A stretch of 19,600 nucleotides of DNA. Origin: CAJXJP01 sp034111025. Lineage in GTDB: Bacteria > Patescibacteriota > Gracilibacteria > BD1-5 > UBA6164. The stretch's first letter is position 1. The number at the start of each line of letters is the position of its first letter. Under the pieces are notes generated by a model. That model searched no databases. It had not been told where the DNA came from and saw only the letters and a list, made by a program, of their open reading frames with translations. Both the position numbers and the translations under genes were made by a program. Shown piece by piece: positions 16,281-19,600 of this stretch. The stretch spans positions 1 through 19,600 of the forward strand of contig JAWUYB010000015.1 in assembly GCA_034111025.1 (NCBI GenBank), given 5' to 3'.

Positions 16281-16928
16281 ATGAAAAAAGTTCTTTTAAG
16301 TGGATTTATTTTAATTTTTAGCACTAGTGTGTTTGCTGGTAATATGAATTCAAAAATGTTCAATATTTTTGGTTCATCAGTAAGTAAAGCAAATCATAAC
16401 TTAACCCAAACATATATTGGGCAAAGTACTGGTTCTTTACAAAAATTAAGAAATTCTTGTGGAACAATGGCAACATTAGCAGCTCATAATTATTTTAATT
16501 TAAATAATTATGGTGAGGTTGATGAATTTGCTAAAGATAAAAGTGTTATAGAAGGAAAAATTGTAGATATTTTTCTAAATACTTATTATAGAGAGGTAGG
16601 TGATATTCAATCTGGAAGTGATATTAAAAATTTAGTTTTAAATCGTTGGGGTTGGGGAACTGCTAAAATTAGAAGTACAACATATGACTATGATTATAAT
16701 ACTATGATTGAAAGTGATTTAAAAAATGGTAGAATTGTAATTGTTTTGCTAAAAAACGGTTCAGCCTTAAATAAGGCATCTATTGATCATTTTATTGCTG
16801 TATCATATGCTTCTGATTCTCAAGTTGGTTATTTTGATCCATGGGATGGGAATATGAAAGTTACTACTAAACAACAATTTTTAAATTCTTGGGTTGCTAC
16901 TAATTATGGTGTTGCAATAGCTCCATAA
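16281..16928 (+). CDS. Secreted C39-like cysteine peptidase
   Basis: The 215-residue protein has a classic signal peptide (MKK, hydrophobic 4-18, SVFA before a cleavage site near residue 19). The mature part resembles papain-fold C39-type peptidases: LRNSCGTMATLAAHNYF carries the likely nucleophile Cys60, IDHFIAVSY the His170, and VGYFDPWDG the Asp186, followed by the family-like QQFLNSW. A Gln at 48 or 54 could form the oxyanion hole. Export suggests a role outside the cell, in the envelope or against a partner or prey cell; that is inference. None of its 17 glycines is TGA and it has a Shine-Dalgarno site, unlike its neighbours, so recent transfer from a standard-code donor is plausible. 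It stands alone between promoter and terminator. Confidence 0.82.
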   Translation: MKKVLLSGFILIFSTSVFAGNMNSKMFNIFGSSVSKANHNLTQTYIGQSTGSLQKLRNSCGTMATLAAHNYFNLNNYGEVDEFAKDKSVIEGKIVDIFLNTYYREVGDIQSGSDIKNLVLNRWGWGTAKIRSTTYDYDYNTMIESDLKNGRIVIVLLKNGSALNKASIDHFIAVSYASDSQVGYFDPWDGNMKVTTKQQFLNSWVATNYGVAIAP

Positions 16929-16945
16929 TTTGTAAAAAATTATTC

Positions 16946-16970
16946 AAGCCTCTTTTTAGAGGCTTTATTT
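16946..16970 (+). terminator. Terminator of the secreted peptidase gene
   Basis: A perfect 8-bp G/C-containing stem (16946-16953 with 16958-16965) with a T4 loop is followed by a T-rich tract. It begins 18 bases after the stop codon. Confidence 0.85.
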
Positions 16971-16974
16971 TATA

Positions 16975-16980
16975 TATAAT
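16975..16980 (+). promoter_or_regulatory. Candidate -10 box of the gene at 16994
   Basis: TATAAT lies only 13 bases before ATG 16994, so a transcript starting at the usual distance would be nearly leaderless. The -35 position falls within the preceding terminator. Confidence 0.45.
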
Positions 16981-16993
16981 AAACTATAAAAAT

Positions 16994-17467
16994 ATGAAAA
17001 AATCATTAATCATAATTATTATTATAATTTTATTATCAATAAATATTTATTTTTATACAGATAATAAAAAACTAAAAAATGAAAATAATATTTTAAATGA
17101 AGAGTTGGAGAGTAAAAAGATAAAACATGTTAATAGAAACTGTTATATAGCTTTTGCTAACTATTTTGTAAATCCAGAATGAGGATTGGAATTTACTTTA
17201 GCTCCAGTAAAAGAATGTTTAATAAGTGAAATATTAAACGAGTGATATAATATGAATGGAATGATAGATAAAGTATTATATCAATTACTTGAGTTTCAAG
17301 ATAAAAATCCTAAATCACCCTCTTTAGAAGGATATAAAAATCAATTAAAGATAAATTTTGATAATAAAATTGAAGTAATTGATAGAGATGCTATAAAAAT
17401 AGCGCTAGAAATTATTTGAGATAAGGAATTTGAAGAAAAATTATTAGAAAATTGAATAATAAAATAA
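16994..17467 (+). CDS. Membrane-anchored hypothetical protein
   Basis: A table 25 frame of 157 residues. Residues 5-22 are almost pure Ile/Leu and form a signal anchor after MKK; a short coiled-coil-like Asn/Lys/Glu-rich stretch (about 25-48) follows, then an extracytoplasmic domain with Cys53 and Cys74 that might pair. I recognise no family. Five TGA codons read as Gly (for example PEGGLEF and NEGYNMNG), so unlike the peptidase gene upstream it uses the native code. It has no Shine-Dalgarno site and its own -10 box. A terminator separates it from the peptidase gene, so they are not clearly one operon. Confidence 0.78.
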
Positions 17468-17470
17468 ATA

Positions 17471-17506
17471 AAAAAACTCAGAAAAATATTTTTCTGAGTT
17501 TTTTTT
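17471..17506. terminator. Bidirectional terminator between convergent genes
   Basis: A perfect palindrome centred on CTCAGAAAAAT/ATTTTTCTGAG, extended by A-runs and T-runs on either side, forms a stem of about 15 bp on both strands. It lies between the stop at 17467 and the minus-strand stop at 17505-17507. Confidence 0.88.
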
Positions 17507-18167
17507 ATATCTCTTCAACTTCTAAATTCTTAATTCAGTTTTCAACTTCTCATAATATAAATTCACTAATAGAATATAGAGCAGTATCTTGAATGGTTAT
17601 ATTTGAGTTATGAAGGAAAAACTTAAATACATTTGCTGTGTATTGTAAAATAGTGTCCTTATTTGCAATAAAGTTTTTTTTGAGTTCAACTACTTGGATA
17701 CTTGAATATTCCAGAGTGATAATATCTGTAATATCTTCTACCCAAGAATTAATTCTTTCTTGTACTTGAGGGGTTACTTGAGAATCATTAAATTCGTGTG
17801 TTTCTTTATATTTAAATTCATATGGAGTATATGGTTTGTTTGAAAGAGATTTAATCTTTTCAGATATTTCTTCGTGAGCGAGTGATAGTATTCCTAGTAC
17901 AAGATTAGAGGAAAATCATTTATCTAAACAAGAGAATAAGGGTGAGAGTATGAAATCATATTTTTTATCTATAATTATTTTTACCAAAAAACCAGCTAAG
18001 AGCATATCATATTTCTTAGCTTTTTTTTCATCTTTCTGCGTTCTTTTTATTCCAGCAGCTCAACGTTTTATGGCTTCTTTGAGTTTCTCAGAGACTTCAG
18101 CTGAATTAGATCATGTTTCAGCTGAACCTTCAGGAGACTCAGAAGGAGTGAATTCTTCTAAACTCAT
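17505..18167 (-). CDS. Hypothetical protein
   Basis: The 220-residue frame runs from ATG 18167 (MSLEEFTPSESPEGSAETGS) to TAA 17505. Residues 1-30 are acidic and Ser/Glu-rich, probably disordered, followed by a lysine-rich helix (about 27-50). The region 50-105 is a mostly helical core with moderately hydrophobic stretches (YDMLLAGFLVKIIID, ILSPLFSCLDKGFSSNLVLGIL) but no clear membrane span, and the rest is helical with acidic character. I do not recognise a family. Five TGA encode Gly. A TATAAT at 18201-18206 (minus strand) gives a leader of about 27 nt, but read-through from prmC, 67 bases upstream without a clear terminator, is also possible. Confidence 0.78.
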
Positions 18168-18200
18168 AGATTAATTATTTTTTAATAAGAAGTTATATTT

Positions 18201-18206
18201 ATTATA
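18201..18206 (-). promoter_or_regulatory. Candidate -10 box of the gene at 18167
   Basis: TATAAT on the minus strand lies in the 67-base gap between prmC and the next gene, 33 bases upstream of its start codon. No good -35 is visible. Confidence 0.4.
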
Positions 18207-18234
18207 ATACACTTTTGTAAATAAAGAAATTTTA

Positions 18235-19092
18235 TTAGATATAAACACATATACACCTCACTATTCATCAATTGTCGTTAAATAAATTGTGTTTTAATCA
18301 TAAAATATTTAAATAATTTTGAGAATATATTTCTTGGTCAAATCATATTTCTATAAAGAGAGTGATTTTAGATATATTTTTATCTAATTTTATTTTTATC
18401 GCTTGATTTATTAGTTTTTCATATAACTCAAATCAGGTGTTTTTTCATCAATACAAAGCTAAATCTGGTTCGTATTGGACAGTTTCACTGTCCATATTAT
18501 TATGATCTTTATTTTTTATATAAGGGAGATTTGCAGTTATAATTAAATCAGTTTTTAAGTCTATTAAATCTATTATAGGTTCTAGTAAACTTCATTCAAG
18601 TTGAATAATATTTTTTTCTAATTTATGAGTATTAATATTTTTTTTACTTACTTCCAGTGCATCAGTAGATACATCTATAACATAACTCGTTTCAATATTA
18701 TTAGTATTTACATTTTTTAATACAGCTATTGGAATACATGATGATCAAGTTCATATATCTATATAAGTAACTTTAGATATATTCTTGTCTATTAGATGAA
18801 TCGCTTGATCGACCATTATCTCTGTATCATTTCTAGGTATAAGTACTCTTTCATCTACATAAAGGTCTAATCAATAAAATTCAGCTTTATTAGTAATATA
18901 CTCAAAAGGATATTTTTTTTCTCATAAATTTATCATTTTCTCTATCCAAAGATTATCAACATTTGGTAAATCTAAACATAAAAACAACTGACTTTTTGAT
19001 AAGTCAGTTTGTTTTTGGAGTAATTCAGATATTTGATAAGGATCAAAATATTCCTCTAATGTCTTATAAATAATTTTCTTATTAATTATCAT
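18235..19092 (-). CDS. prmC: Peptide chain release factor N5-glutamine methyltransferase
   Basis: PrmC methylates the glutamine of the GGQ motif in release factors using S-adenosylmethionine. The table 25 frame from ATG 19092 gives 285 residues, close to the usual length. The N-terminal helical domain is followed by PFEYITNKAEFYGLDLYV, LIPRNDTE, SAM motif I YIDIGTGSSCIPIAV with both glycines TGA, then TANLPYI, where the usual NPPY motif reads NLPY, and the conserved end FIEIGFDQ and GGIVR. In a cell where UGA is sense RF2 is expected to be absent, so the substrate should be RF1. A further ATG lies upstream in frame (19180-19182) but overlaps the ABC permease gene, so 19092 is preferred. It follows that gene by 16 nt. 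Confidence 0.95.
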
Positions 19093-19108
19093 GTTTATAA
19101 GGATTATT

Positions 19109-19600
19109 TTAATTTTCGAATTTTTTCCTATTAAAAATGAGAACTGTGAAGTAAAGAATAATAGCAATATATACAACTGCATATATTGTATTTAAAGCAA
19201 GTAAGTTTGCTGAAAAATTTTTAAAACTTCATATTACATCTTTTATATTTAATGATTCCATTGGAGGGAATACAACTTGAATTGCTTGTATTACATATTG
19301 TAATACTGATCCTCATGTACGTTTTGCTAAATCCATTAAATCTGATAAGCTATGAGCTGCAAAATAAATCATTACAGTTACTAAAACTGTAACTATATTT
19401 GATACAAATGTTGAAAAAAAGAATACAAGAGCTAGGAGTATTTCTAATTTAAGAAAAGTAAATATTAAGCTCATAACAATCAAATAATCAATTGTAATGC
19501 CTTTAAATAATAACACTAGTAAAAATAATAACGATTGTACTAATACTATCAATCCTATAGTTCACGTGAATCATAAAAATTTACCAAGAATAAATTCATA
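19109..19600 (-). CDS. ABC-2 type transporter permease, C-terminal part
   Basis: The gene enters from the right edge and ends with TAA at 19109; 163 codons are visible. It begins YEFILGKFLGFTGTIGLIVLVQ, matching the xEFILGKFLG boundary before a helix in ABC-2 family permeases, and continues through about four hydrophobic segments (LLFLLVLLF, LEILLALVFFFSTFVSNIVTVLVTV, and one near the C-terminus before FNRKKFEN). The extracellular loop TGGSVLQYVIQAIQVVFPPMESL is typical. Such permeases work with a separate ATPase to export drugs, lipids or polysaccharides; the substrate cannot be told. Four TGA read as Gly. It is followed by prmC in the same direction. Confidence 0.82.

Noticed and set aside
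17950..18174. 74-codon plus-strand frame starting MKSYFLSIIIF
   Set aside because: It is antisense to the 220-residue minus-strand gene, which has an ordered TGA-Gly frame, a start with a -10 box and a terminator.
951..19600. UGA as tryptophan (Mycoplasma-type code 4) or selenocysteine
   Set aside because: TGA aligns with invariant Gly residues (for example GatA TDTGGS, PrmC DIGTGSS, MutL AAGEVVERP), and there are far too many for selenocysteine.
1..19600. CRISPR arrays, insertion sequences, rRNA genes
   Set aside because: No repeated spacer pattern, transposase motif or rRNA sequence was seen on either strand.

Overview
This window is strongly AT-rich and uses a recoded genetic code in which UGA means glycine (translation table 25). 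Nearly every conserved gene is broken by in-frame TGA at positions where the family has an invariant glycine: MutL AAGEVVERP, GatA GGSSSGS and TDTGGS, PrmC motif I DIGTGSS, RNase Y GKEGRN, ComEC AVSGFN, EF-G TAGNIGA. Every gene whose end is visible stops with TAA or TAG, never TGA. UGA-glycine is known in the Candidate Phyla Radiation lineages Gracilibacteria (BD1-5) and Absconditabacteria (SR1), so the source is almost certainly one of these. I cannot decide which.

Layout. 1-170: a tRNA-Arg(CCU) flanked by two hairpins. 259-894: a TGA-free hypothetical protein with a cysteine-rich tail, behind a 25-bp palindrome. 951-2804 (-): mutL. 2939-3829 (+): a TGA-rich hypothetical, divergent from mutL. 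3833-4560 (-): a thioredoxin-like protein and a small membrane protein. 4706-5068 (+): ribosomal protein bL19. 5192-6646 (+): gatA. 6716-8038 (+): an acidic protein with one EF-hand-like loop. 8050-10331 (-): an Lgt-like membrane protein followed by comEC. 10416-12754 (-): rny (RNase Y), a small ORF with a stop at codon 4, then efp. 13070-13636 (-): a miniature CoA-transferase family III protein lacking the middle of the fold. 13790-15934 (-): fusA (EF-G) with a structured leader. 16281-16928 (+): a secreted C39-like cysteine peptidase without TGA codons. 16994-17467 (+): a membrane-anchored hypothetical. 17505-18167 (-): a hypothetical. 18235-19092 (-): prmC. 19109-19600 (-): an ABC-2 permease running off the window.

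The conserved genes are mainly translation and RNA maintenance (tRNA-Arg, bL19, GatA, EF-P, EF-G, PrmC, RNase Y), plus DNA repair (MutL), DNA uptake (ComEC) and envelope proteins. PrmC fits the code: with UGA a sense codon RF2 should be absent, leaving RF1 as its expected substrate. Genes are compact, mostly lack Shine-Dalgarno sequences, and often end inside terminator hairpins shared with a convergent gene.

The most unusual items are the miniature CoA-transferase, the very uneven use of UGA between genes (17 of 21 glycines in one hypothetical, 1 of 57 in EF-G, none in two accessory genes that also have Shine-Dalgarno sites), the folded fusA leader, a possible attenuator leader ahead of rny, and an EF-P with arginine at its tip.
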